Shown here piece after piece: positions 25,742-35,088 of a stretch of 64,000 nucleotides of DNA. Each line of letters begins with the position of its first letter. The first letter of the stretch is position 1. Origin of the DNA: UBA1737 sp964541525 (GTDB lineage Bacteria; Bacillota_I; Bacilli_A; ML615J-28; CAG-313); contig CAZIQF010000007.1 of assembly GCA_964541525.1 (NCBI GenBank), forward strand, positions 1-64,000, written 5' to 3'. The notes under the pieces were generated by a model. That model did not search any database. It was not told the DNA's origin and saw only the letters and a program-made list of their open reading frames with translations. The translations under genes and the position numbers were made by a program.

Positions 25742-27709
25742 ATGGCAGTCGATATCAAAGATAAAAAGATTAAACAAGTTTATAATGAAGATTCGATACA
25801 GGTATTACAAGGGTTAGAAGCAGTAAGAAAAAGACCTGGGATGTATATAGGATCAACTGATTCAAGAGGACTACATCATCTAGTTTGGGAAATCGTAGAT
25901 AACTCAATCGATGAGGCTCTATCAGGATGGGGAACTTTAATTACGGTAACAATTGAAGCAGATAATAGCATTACTGTTACCGATAATGGTCGAGGTATTC
26001 CTACTGGTATTCATAAAGAAGAAAAACGTCCGACTCCAGAAGTTATTTTTAACACCTTGCATGCAGGTGGTAAATTTGATTCTAGTGGTGGTTATAAAGT
26101 TGCAGGGGGATTACATGGTGTTGGTTCTTCGGTCGTAAATGCTTTAAGTGAAATTTTTACCGTTACAATTCATCGTGATGGTAAGATTTTTCAACAAACT
26201 TATCGTAATGGTGGAAAAATTATTGAAAAGCCAAAAAATCTAGGTGATACTAGGAAAACTGGTACTACAATTCACTTCAAACCTGATGCAAAAGTTTTTT
26301 CATCAACAATTTACGATTATAAGCAAATTGCTCAAAGAATGAAAGAGTCGGCATTTTTAATCAAAGGTTTGAAGATTATTCTTGAAGATAAGCGGGAAGG
26401 AATTGAAAAAGTAGAAGAATTCCATTATGATAATGGGATTAAAGAATTTGTTTTATCATTGACAAAGGATAAGGAACCGATTAATGATCCTGCATTCTTT
26501 GTTGGTGATTATAATGGAATCCATATTGAAGTTGCTTTACAATATTGTAATAAATCCTATAATGAAACGGTTTTATCGTTTGTTAATAATATTCGGACAA
26601 GAGATGGTGGTACACATGAGGTAGGTTTTAGATCTGGACTTACAAGAGCTTTTAATGATCACGCAAGATTAGTAGGAGCTTTAAAAGATAAAGATGTCAA
26701 TTTAGATGGTTCTGATGTCCGTGAAGGTATAACTGCAATTGTTTCCATTCGAATTCCTGAAGAGTTGCTTCAATTTGAAAGCCAAACAAAGAATAAATTA
26801 GGTACACCAGAAGCAAAACCAGCTTGTGAAGCAGTAACATATGAGCAAATGAAAAACTTCATGGCGGAAAATGGTAAAATTTCTGATTTATTGATTCAAA
26901 AAGCAATGAATGCGGCTAAGGCAAGAGAAGCTTCAAGAAAAGCTCGTGATGAAGTTAGAATGGTTAAACAAAAAGCGTCTAAACCTGCTAACTTAATTGG
27001 TAAACTTACTCCCGCCCAATATAAAGATCCATCTCGTAATGAATTGTTTTTAGTTGAAGGTGATTCAGCAGGTGGTTCTGCAAAACAAGGCCGTGACCGA
27101 ACATTCCAAGCAATTTTACCATTGAGAGGTAAGGTATTAAATACTGCCAAAGTTCGTGTTGAAGAAGTACTTAAAAATGAAGAAATTGTTTCGATTATTA
27201 ATGCTATTGGTGCTGGCTTTGGAGCTGACTTTGATCCGAGTAAGTCAAATTATGATAAAGTTATTATTATGACCGATGCCGATACCGATGGTGCTCATAT
27301 TCAAACTTTACTTTTAACATTCTTTTTCAGGTTTATGCATGGTTTAATTGAAGCTGGTAAAGTCTATATTGCAACACCACCGCTATATAAAATTTCTACT
27401 AAAAGTAGTGTAGAATATGCGTGGACGGATGAAGAACTAAGAGAAAAAATTGGTAACCAACGCAATGTTAACATTCAACGCTATAAAGGTCTTGGTGAAA
27501 TGAATGCTGAACAGTTATGGGAAACGACAATGGAACCTGGTAAGAGAACATTGATTCAAGTTACGATTGCTGAAGAAGAAGTTGCCGAAGATCGAATGAT
27601 GGTTTTAATGGGTGATGATGTTGAACCACGTCGTGAATGGATTGAAGATAATGTTGTGTTTGATTCAGAAGATAGTTTTGTATTAGAGGAGTTGATGAGT
27701 GATGAGTAG
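25742..27709 (+). CDS. parE: DNA topoisomerase IV subunit B
   Basis: 655 aa. ATPase subunit that with ParC decatenates replicated chromosomes. GHKL ATPase motifs: EIVDNSIDEA, DNGRGIPTG, GGLHGVGSSVVNALS. TOPRIM part: LVEGDSAGGSAKQGRDR and MTDADTDGAHI, with RYKGLGEMNAEQLWETTM near the end. I read it as ParE and not GyrB because of the N-terminus and the parC partner 3' of it. AGGAGG before the ATG. Confidence 0.95.
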   Translation: MAVDIKDKKIKQVYNEDSIQVLQGLEAVRKRPGMYIGSTDSRGLHHLVWEIVDNSIDEALSGWGTLITVTIEADNSITVTDNGRGIPTGIHKEEKRPTPEVIFNTLHAGGKFDSSGGYKVAGGLHGVGSSVVNALSEIFTVTIHRDGKIFQQTYRNGGKIIEKPKNLGDTRKTGTTIHFKPDAKVFSSTIYDYKQIAQRMKESAFLIKGLKIILEDKREGIEKVEEFHYDNGIKEFVLSLTKDKEPINDPAFFVGDYNGIHIEVALQYCNKSYNETVLSFVNNIRTRDGGTHEVGFRSGLTRAFNDHARLVGALKDKDVNLDGSDVREGITAIVSIRIPEELLQFESQTKNKLGTPEAKPACEAVTYEQMKNFMAENGKISDLLIQKAMNAAKAREASRKARDEVRMVKQKASKPANLIGKLTPAQYKDPSRNELFLVEGDSAGGSAKQGRDRTFQAILPLRGKVLNTAKVRVEEVLKNEEIVSIINAIGAGFGADFDPSKSNYDKVIIMTDADTDGAHIQTLLLTFFFRFMHGLIEAGKVYIATPPLYKISTKSSVEYAWTDEELREKIGNQRNVNIQRYKGLGEMNAEQLWETTMEPGKRTLIQVTIAEEEVAEDRMMVLMGDDVEPRREWIEDNVVFDSEDSFVLEELMSDE

Positions 27710-30176
27710 TAAAATTTCCAAAAAAATTAATTCATTAGTTGAAGATCGAATCATCACTGAAAATTTTGAAAATATTATGGGCGATCGTTTTGGGCGATAT
27801 TCAAAATATATCATTCAAGATCGTGCATTACCAGATGCAAGAGATGGATTAAAACCAGTTCAAAGAAGAATTCTTTTTGCAATGTATAAATTAGGTCTTT
27901 ATTCTAATAAACCATTTAAGAAGAGTGCTCGGATTGTTGGTGATGTAATTGGTAAATATCATCCTCATGGCGACACCGCTGTTTATGATGCAATGGTCAG
28001 AATGAGTCAAGATTTTAAGATTAGATTACCACTAATTGATATGCATGGTAATAATGGTAGTATCGATGGTGACCCTGCCGCTGCGATGCGTTATACTGAA
28101 GCGAGAATGAGTCGTAATTCAGAAATGTTGTTAGAAGACATTAATAAACGTACAGTTGGTTTAATCCCTAACTTTGATGATGAAGAATTAGAGCCGATTG
28201 TTTTACCGGCAAAATTTCCTAATTTATTAGTTAATGGTGCTTCTGGTATTTCAGCAGGTTATGCAACAGAAATTCCACCACATAATCCTAATGAATGTAT
28301 AGATGCAGTAATTTACCGAATGCGTAATCCTAAATGTACGCTTGATGAATTATTAGAGATAATTAAAGGTCCAGATTTTCCAACTGGTGGAATTGTTCAG
28401 GGAATTGAAGGTTTAAAACAAGCTTATGAAACAGGCCGTGGTAAAGTCATTATTAAATCAAAGGTAGAAATTGATACATCTAAAGCTGATCCGCGAATCA
28501 TTATTAGTGAGATTCCTTATGAAGTTAATAAAGCTGTACTTTTAAGAAAAATGAGTGATCAAATTCAATTAAAGAATGTTGATGGTGTAAAAATGATTCG
28601 TGATGAAACCGATCGAAGTGGTCTTAGAATTGTTATTGATGTAAGAAGAGATGCTAATCCTGAGTTTATTCTTAATTTTTTATATAAGACTACAGAATTA
28701 CAAATCAATTATAATTTTAATATGGTTGCTATTGTTCATGGTAAACCATGTTATATGGGGCTTACTGATTTTCTAGATGCTTATATTGACCACCAAAAAG
28801 AAGTAATGCGTAATAAATGTAATTATGATTTGGAACGTGCTCTAAAGCGACAAGAAATTGTAGCAGGTTTAATTGCAATGGTTTCCATTCTTGATGCAGT
28901 TATTACAACAATTAGAAATTCAAAAAATAAAGCTGATGCGAAAGAGAATATTATTTCTAAGTATGACTTTACAGAAATTCAAGCTGAAGCGATTGTAATG
29001 TTACAATTATATCGTTTAACTAATACCGACATCTTTGCATTAAAACAAGAATCAAAAGAATTAGATCAAGAAATAAGAAAATTAAAATCAATTTTATCAA
29101 GTAATACTGCTTTAAAGAATGCCATTATTGAAGAATTACTTCGAACTAAGGAAATCTTAGATTCACCAAGAAAAACAATCATTGAAAATGAAATTGATGA
29201 TGTTGAAGTTAAAACCGAAGATATTATTACAAAAGAAGATGTAATGTTATTAATCACCCATGATGGCTATTTGAAACGAATTAGTATGCGTGCATTTAGT
29301 ACCTTAGCTGAAGGTGAAGTTACGAAACTTAAAGATGGTGATGTCTTAACTGATATTTATTCTGTTTCTACTGTCGACGTATTATTACAATTTACTAATT
29401 ATGGTAATTATATCTATTTACCAATTCATAAAATTCCTGAAACTAAACATAAAGATTTAGGTTATCATGTCAGTACTTTAATTAGCATGGAACCAAATGA
29501 AAAAGTCATTTTCTCGTTTCCAGTAAACAACTTTGATGCTGATAAGTATGTCTTACTTGCAACTAAACAGGGTTTAATTAAGCGAATTAAATTATCTAGC
29601 CTTAATGTAAATCGTTATTCGAAAGCTTTAAAAGCAACTAAATTACGAGATGGTGATGAGGTTGTCAGTGTTGATGTTATTACAGGTGAGACTAGTGAGG
29701 TTGTTATTGCAACTCATGATGGTTATATGAATCGTTATGATGCAAAAGAAATTAGCATTATTGAACCTTCATCATTTGGTGTAAAATCAATTGAACTTAA
29801 ATCACGTCCAAATGATTATGTTGTAGGGGCTAAATATGTTAGTGAAAAAGATATTATTTTACTCTTAACCAATCGTGGTAATATTAAACGAATGCGACCA
29901 GAAGAAATTCTTAAAGGTAAGAAGAATCATGTTGGTAAGATGTATCTAAAAGTTGTAAAATCAAATATGCATAGTGCAATTCATATGGATGTTATTCATG
30001 GAATTAATGCAAAATCCACACTTGCAAGTTGGATTTATTGTGATAATGGTAAGGTTGATATTGATTATACGATTTTAAGAATTGCGATAGCTGACAATGG
30101 TAAACGCCTAGTCACTGATGATAAGTTAAAACCGGAACGAATTGTAATTTCTAGAAATGACAATGATTTGATCTAA
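27702..30176 (+). CDS. parC: DNA topoisomerase IV subunit A
   Basis: 824 aa. Breakage-reunion subunit. The catalytic Tyr lies in AAMRYTEARM. The quinolone-region segment reads HPHGDT92AVYD96: Thr replaces the Ser common in Firmicute ParC, while the acidic residue is kept. The C-terminal half has beta-propeller repeats. It overlaps the end of parE (stop 27709). AGAGGAG fits the ATG at 27702; a GTG at 27699 is also possible. Operon with parE, terminator after. Confidence 0.94.
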   Translation: MSSKISKKINSLVEDRIITENFENIMGDRFGRYSKYIIQDRALPDARDGLKPVQRRILFAMYKLGLYSNKPFKKSARIVGDVIGKYHPHGDTAVYDAMVRMSQDFKIRLPLIDMHGNNGSIDGDPAAAMRYTEARMSRNSEMLLEDINKRTVGLIPNFDDEELEPIVLPAKFPNLLVNGASGISAGYATEIPPHNPNECIDAVIYRMRNPKCTLDELLEIIKGPDFPTGGIVQGIEGLKQAYETGRGKVIIKSKVEIDTSKADPRIIISEIPYEVNKAVLLRKMSDQIQLKNVDGVKMIRDETDRSGLRIVIDVRRDANPEFILNFLYKTTELQINYNFNMVAIVHGKPCYMGLTDFLDAYIDHQKEVMRNKCNYDLERALKRQEIVAGLIAMVSILDAVITTIRNSKNKADAKENIISKYDFTEIQAEAIVMLQLYRLTNTDIFALKQESKELDQEIRKLKSILSSNTALKNAIIEELLRTKEILDSPRKTIIENEIDDVEVKTEDIITKEDVMLLITHDGYLKRISMRAFSTLAEGEVTKLKDGDVLTDIYSVSTVDVLLQFTNYGNYIYLPIHKIPETKHKDLGYHVSTLISMEPNEKVIFSFPVNNFDADKYVLLATKQGLIKRIKLSSLNVNRYSKALKATKLRDGDEVVSVDVITGETSEVVIATHDGYMNRYDAKEISIIEPSSFGVKSIELKSRPNDYVVGAKYVSEKDIILLLTNRGNIKRMRPEEILKGKKNHVGKMYLKVVKSNMHSAIHMDVIHGINAKSTLASWIYCDNGKVDIDYTILRIAIADNGKRLVTDDKLKPERIVISRNDNDLI

Positions 30177-30179
30177 TTT

Positions 30180-30208
30180 AAAATCCTCTAAAATATAGAG
30201 GATTTTTT
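30180..30208 (+). terminator. Terminator after parC
   Basis: Stem AAATCCTCTA/TAGAGGATTT with a 5-base loop and T-run. Confidence 0.9.
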
Positions 30209-30235
30209 GACATTAAAATTAAAATAATGCATAGT
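30207..30235 (+). promoter_or_regulatory. Possible promoter of the ABC transporter gene
   Basis: Consensus TTGACA (30207-30212) overlapping the parC terminator tail, 17 bases, then a poor -10 CATAGT (30230-30235). An alternative extended TGTTAAAAT box lies at 30253-30261 without a good -35. Confidence 0.35.
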
Positions 30236-30291
30236 TTATATTAAGTTAATAATGTTAAAATATACTATTTTCAAAAAATGGAGGTTAATCA

Positions 30292-32898
30292 ATGTTACAA
30301 TTAAAAAATATTACAAAAGAGTATATTACAGGTGGAACTTCCTTAAAAGCACTTAAAGGAATCGATATAGCATTTCGTGATTCTGAATTTGTCGCAATAT
30401 TAGGTCCATCGGGATGTGGTAAGACAACTTTACTTAATATTATTGGTGGTTTAGACCAATATACAAGTGGTGATTTAGTCATCAATGGGATTTCAACTAA
30501 AGAATATAAAGATGCAAATTGGGATGCTTATCGAAATCATTCAGTAGGTTTTGTTTTTCAAAGTTATAACCTAATTCCCCATCAAACCGTACTATCAAAT
30601 GTCGAATTAGCTCTAACTTTATCCGGTGTTTCTAAATCAGAAAGAAGAACAAGAGCGATTGAAGCACTGAAAAAAGTAGGGCTTGGTGATCAAATCAATA
30701 AAAAACCTAATCAAATGTCTGGTGGCCAAATGCAAAGAGTTGCGATTGCGAGAGCATTAGTTAATAACCCCGACATCCTACTTGCCGATGAACCTACAGG
30801 TGCTCTTGATTCAGAAACTAGTGTTCAAATTATGAATCTATTAAAGGAAATTGCAAAAGATAAACTAGTTATTATGGTCACACATAATCCTGATCTTGCA
30901 GTTTCTTATGCCAATCGAATTGTAAAATTGTTAGATGGGTTGATTACTGAAGATTCAAATCCGTATCAAGTAGAGATAAAAAAGGTCTGTTCTGAAAAGA
31001 AAATTGAAAAAAATAAGTCAATGTCTTTCTTTACTGCTTTAGCACTTTCATTTAATAACTTAATGACTAAAAAGGGCCGGACTATTTTAACTGCTTTTGC
31101 TGGATCAATTGGGATAATTGGGATAGCGTTAATTTTGTCAGTTTCAAGTGGTGTTACAAATTACATTGATACAGTTGAAAAAAGTACAATGGCTAGTTAT
31201 CCGTTAACGATTGAACAAAATACTGCAGATATGTCTTCAATGCTTTCTTCGGTATTAAAACAAGAGTCAACGCCAGCTGAAGATGGATATATTGAATCAA
31301 ATGAAATGATGATTACAATTATTGATTCTATGTCTAATATGTTAAAAACTAATAATTTGACTAAATTCAAAGAATTTTTAGAAAGTGATGATTGTAAAAT
31401 TGCTGAAGTATCAACGGATATTGTCTATAATTATGCAACAAATCTTAATACTTATTATTCAACAACCGATAATAATGGGAATGTTTTATATAAAAAGACT
31501 TATACTAGTTTAAACAGTATAATGACTACAATTATGAGTAAGGGGAGTGTTGCGAGTACAGGAACTAGTGATGGTACAATCTTTACACAGATGGTTGGAA
31601 CTAGCGAATTTATTCATAGTCAGTATGATTTAGTTTATGGCAATTATCCAACAGAGAGTAACCAAATTTTGATTTTAGTTGATGAAAATAATAAAATTTC
31701 AGATTATACTTTATATGCATTAGGCATAAGAGATATGAACGAAATTATTCAGTATATGATTGATTATGAAGACTACGAAAAAGATCCTAATACTTATCCT
31801 AAACCGACTTTACCTAAAGGAACGAAATATACTTATGCTGAATTATGCAACTACCGACTTAAAGTATTGTTAGATTCTGATTATTATAAAGTAGATAATG
31901 ATAAATTAAATAAAAGATCGAGTGAAGAACTTAATGAACTACTTAAAAATACAACTAATGAATTAGAGGTAGTTGGAATTGTAAAAGCTTCTGAAGAATC
32001 ACAAAGTACTAATAATGTGGGGGGAATTCTTTATCAAAAAGAATTAATGACGGCTTTTATTAATGAAGTTAATGATAGTGATGTAGTTAAGTTGCAACTT
32101 GCCAATCCTAATCGCAACCTAATTTATGATCGTGACTTTACAAATAAATATACTGCAATTGATTATCCTAGCATTTTTGCTATTGTCATGAGTAATCAAG
32201 AATTATTAATGAAAGTTATGGAACTAAATTATAATATTCAAGATGTTAGTTCAATGGTTAACTTTGCTAACTTATACATGCTTCAAGATTACAATACAAT
32301 ATTAAAAACTTTAGGATATGTTGATTTTTCCAATCCTATTAGTATCAATATCTATCCTAAAGATTTTGACGCAAAAGAAGAAATTACAAATGAAATTGAT
32401 CGATATAATAAGAAAGTAGCTGAAGAAGATGAAATCATTTATACAGATTTAGTAGGATTGTTATTATCATCTGTTACGATTATTGTTAATGCGATTTCAT
32501 ATGTTCTTATTGCCTTTGTCTCAATTTCTCTAGTAGTCTCATCAATCATGATTGGTATTATTACCTATATCTCGGTGCTTGAGCGTACTAAGGAAATAGG
32601 TATTTTAAGAGCAATTGGTGCATCTAAGAAAGATATCTCACGCGTATTTAATGCCGAAACAATGACAGTAGGTTTTGCAGCTGGTTTGTTTGGAATAGGT
32701 TTAACCTTAATTTTGATTCTTCCAATCAACTTAATTTTACATTCAGTAACTGGTATAAGTTATTTAAGTGCATCGCTTCCAGTTTTTGGAGCAATTATTC
32801 TAATTGCAATTAGTGTTTTATTAACATTTATAGCTGGATTAATTCCATCTCGATATGCAGCACGCAAAGATCCCGTTGTTGCTTTACGAAGTGAATAA
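30292..32898 (+). CDS. ABC transporter, fused ATPase and FtsX/MacB-type permease
   Basis: 868 aa. N-terminal ATPase (1-225): Walker A GPSGCGKTT (about 37-45), signature MSGGQMQRVAIARAL (about 143), Walker B LLADEPTGALDS. Then one membrane helix (about 262-285), a large outer region (about 290-705), and three C-terminal helices with the FtsX pattern (YISVLERTKEIGILRAIGASKKDI). This is the MacB/LolD-like class that moves peptides or lipoproteins, or works mechanically, and not an importer. No two-component system lies beside it, unlike BceAB-type bacitracin exporters. Substrate unknown. GGAGG before the ATG. Confidence 0.88.
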   Translation: MLQLKNITKEYITGGTSLKALKGIDIAFRDSEFVAILGPSGCGKTTLLNIIGGLDQYTSGDLVINGISTKEYKDANWDAYRNHSVGFVFQSYNLIPHQTVLSNVELALTLSGVSKSERRTRAIEALKKVGLGDQINKKPNQMSGGQMQRVAIARALVNNPDILLADEPTGALDSETSVQIMNLLKEIAKDKLVIMVTHNPDLAVSYANRIVKLLDGLITEDSNPYQVEIKKVCSEKKIEKNKSMSFFTALALSFNNLMTKKGRTILTAFAGSIGIIGIALILSVSSGVTNYIDTVEKSTMASYPLTIEQNTADMSSMLSSVLKQESTPAEDGYIESNEMMITIIDSMSNMLKTNNLTKFKEFLESDDCKIAEVSTDIVYNYATNLNTYYSTTDNNGNVLYKKTYTSLNSIMTTIMSKGSVASTGTSDGTIFTQMVGTSEFIHSQYDLVYGNYPTESNQILILVDENNKISDYTLYALGIRDMNEIIQYMIDYEDYEKDPNTYPKPTLPKGTKYTYAELCNYRLKVLLDSDYYKVDNDKLNKRSSEELNELLKNTTNELEVVGIVKASEESQSTNNVGGILYQKELMTAFINEVNDSDVVKLQLANPNRNLIYDRDFTNKYTAIDYPSIFAIVMSNQELLMKVMELNYNIQDVSSMVNFANLYMLQDYNTILKTLGYVDFSNPISINIYPKDFDAKEEITNEIDRYNKKVAEEDEIIYTDLVGLLLSSVTIIVNAISYVLIAFVSISLVVSSIMIGIITYISVLERTKEIGILRAIGASKKDISRVFNAETMTVGFAAGLFGIGLTLILILPINLILHSVTGISYLSASLPVFGAIILIAISVLLTFIAGLIPSRYAARKDPVVALRSE

Positions 32899-32928
32899 AC
32901 TGATAAAATAATTTTAAATCTTTCTTTC

Positions 32929-32957
32929 TTGAAATAATTTAAAAATTATGATATAAT
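32929..32957 (+). promoter_or_regulatory. Sigma-A-type promoter of cmk-rpsA-der-gpsA
   Basis: TTGAAA (32929-32934), 17 bases, TATAAT (32952-32957) with extended TGA. Confidence 0.75.
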
Positions 32958-32979
32958 ATAGCAGTTGAGGTGAACCAAG

Positions 32980-35073
32980 ATGTATAAAATTGCTATTGAT
33001 GGTCCTGCAGGTGCTGGAAAGTCGACGATTGCTAGAATTGTTGCGAAAAAATTAAAAATTGAATATATAGATACAGGTGCAATGTATCGAGCAATTACGT
33101 TGAAAGCACTGAAACTGAATGTCGATTTAGAACTAGAGGAAAGTTATGAATTTTTAAAAAATACAACTTTAGATATTAGTAATGATCGAGTTATTATGGA
33201 TTCAGTCGATGTTAGTGAAGAAATCCGATCTGTAGAAGTAACAGAAAATGTTTCTACACCATCAAAAATAGTAGTTGTTAGAGAATTTTTGGTTGACTAT
33301 CAACGAAAAATAAGTAATTCAAAAAGTGTAGTTATGGATGGACGTGATATAGGAACAGTCGTTTTACCAAATGCTGACTTAAAGATTTACTTGAGTGCAT
33401 CCGTTGAATGTCGTGCAAGAAGAAGAAAACTTGAACGTGAGGCTAGTGGAATTTTTAAAAGTTTAGAAGAGACAATCAAAGAAATTGAAACTAGAGATTA
33501 TAAAGATTCAACGCGAAAAATCAGTCCTCTAAAATGTGCTGAGGACGCTATTGTCATTGATTCGTCTAATATGACAATTGATGAAGTAGTTAATGAAATT
33601 ATTAAATTAGTGAATGAAAGGGGCTTAATTAAAATGAGCGAAACAAATCAAAAGTACTTTATTGGTCAAACAGTTAAAGGTACAGTAACAGGCGTTAATA
33701 GTAATGCTATCTATTTAGAAGTTGAAGAAGGAGTCAAAGCAGTAATTTACGCAAATGATTTACTAGAAATGCCTAGTAGTGGTAAATTATATCTTGAATA
33801 TTCTGAAGGTGCTGAATTTTCTGCTCAAGTTAAGTCGATTGGTAAAGATAAAAAGCATCCAGATGTTATTCTTTTAACTTTATCTACTAAACTTGAAGCT
33901 GAACGTGCACTTGCTTTAGCAAAAGAAAAAGCTTTAGAAGAAAAAATTGCAGCATTTAAAGTATTAAAAGATGAAGATCAAGTTATCAGTGCAAAAGTTG
34001 TTAGAGTAACTAAAAATGGTGCTGAATTAAGTTATAACAATACAAGATTACATTTATCTTATAAATTAACTTCATTAAAAGAAGCTGAATTACAAGCATT
34101 AAAAGGTAAAGAAATTGATGTTATTGTTGTATTTGTTAATGAAGAAAGACACTTTGTTGCAGTAAGTCATACTGCAGCACTTAGAAAACAAAAACGTCTT
34201 GCTAAAGAAAAAGCACTTAGTGAAGTGCATGTTGGTGATATCTTAGAAGGTGAAGTAGTATCTTTACTTGCATATGGTGCTATCGTTAAACTTGGTGAAG
34301 TAAGTGGTTTATTACATATTTCTGAAATTGATCATTTCCCAGTTAAAGATATTAAGAAAGTATTATCTGTAGGTGGTAAAGTTACTGTTAAAGTTATTAA
34401 AGTTGAAAATGATAAGATTGGCTTATCAATCAAGGCATTAACAACTCATCCATGGGAATTATTGAAGGAACAATATCATGTTGATGATGTTTTTGAAGGA
34501 ACTGTTAAAAAGATTATTCCTGCTGGTTTAATCATCGACTTAACTCCTGAATACTCTGGATTAATGCCAAAAGTTGAATATTCTTGGTTAATTAACGAAA
34601 AATATGATGATGTAGTGGTTGAAGGTTCTAAAATTTTAGTTAAAGTAATGAGTATTGATGACAAAAAACGTCGTGTAAGTTTATCTCATCGTGAAACTGT
34701 TGAAAATCGTTGGGCTCACATTAAACTTCGTAAAGGTCAATTAATCGAAGTTGAAATTAGTTCTGAAAATGATAAAGGTGCATTAGTAAGTTATGAAAAC
34801 GTAAATGGTTTCTTACCAATTAGCGAAGTTTCAAGTAGTAAACGTGTAAGTAATGTTACAGACCTATATCCTGTTGGTACTAAAGTTAATGCATTAGTAA
34901 TGGAATGTGATCCACAACGTGCAAAACTTGTCGTTTCAATTAAAGCAGTTGAATTAGCTAAAGAAAGAGAATCTTTTGATAATTACATGAAAGAACAAGA
35001 AAAAGAACAAAATGATTCTGTGAGCACTTTAGGCGATATTCTATCTGCATTAACTGATGAAGATGATAAATAG
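32980..35073 (+). CDS. CMP kinase / ribosomal protein S1 fusion
   Basis: 697 aa in one uninterrupted frame. Residues 1-218 are a complete cytidylate kinase (P-loop GPAGAGKST, DTGAMYRA, VVMDGRDIGTVV, RDYKDSTR), which phosphorylates CMP/dCMP. From Met219 (position 33634) follow five S1 RNA-binding repeats starting near residues 228, 334, 417, 501 and 585, as in S1-like proteins. In Bacillus these are two adjacent genes, cmk and ypfD. An AAAGGGG (33617-33623) lies 10 bases before the Met219 codon, so a separate S1 protein may also be made. A Glu/Lys tail ends the protein. Heads an operon with der and gpsA. Confidence 0.93.
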   Translation: MYKIAIDGPAGAGKSTIARIVAKKLKIEYIDTGAMYRAITLKALKLNVDLELEESYEFLKNTTLDISNDRVIMDSVDVSEEIRSVEVTENVSTPSKIVVVREFLVDYQRKISNSKSVVMDGRDIGTVVLPNADLKIYLSASVECRARRRKLEREASGIFKSLEETIKEIETRDYKDSTRKISPLKCAEDAIVIDSSNMTIDEVVNEIIKLVNERGLIKMSETNQKYFIGQTVKGTVTGVNSNAIYLEVEEGVKAVIYANDLLEMPSSGKLYLEYSEGAEFSAQVKSIGKDKKHPDVILLTLSTKLEAERALALAKEKALEEKIAAFKVLKDEDQVISAKVVRVTKNGAELSYNNTRLHLSYKLTSLKEAELQALKGKEIDVIVVFVNEERHFVAVSHTAALRKQKRLAKEKALSEVHVGDILEGEVVSLLAYGAIVKLGEVSGLLHISEIDHFPVKDIKKVLSVGGKVTVKVIKVENDKIGLSIKALTTHPWELLKEQYHVDDVFEGTVKKIIPAGLIIDLTPEYSGLMPKVEYSWLINEKYDDVVVEGSKILVKVMSIDDKKRRVSLSHRETVENRWAHIKLRKGQLIEVEISSENDKGALVSYENVNGFLPISEVSSSKRVSNVTDLYPVGTKVNALVMECDPQRAKLVVSIKAVELAKERESFDNYMKEQEKEQNDSVSTLGDILSALTDEDDK
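33617..33636 (+). promoter_or_regulatory. Internal ribosome binding site in the CMP kinase/S1 gene
   Basis: AAAGGGG at 33617-33623 followed 10 bases later by the in-frame ATG at 33634, exactly at the border between the kinase and the S1 part. It could start a free ~479-aa S1 protein. Confidence 0.5.
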
Positions 35074-35088
35074 TCGTAGGTAATCGAA

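Noticed and set aside
27699..27709. Fusion of parE and parC
   Set aside because: The parE TAG at 27707-27709 is intact and the frames differ; this is an ordinary short overlap.
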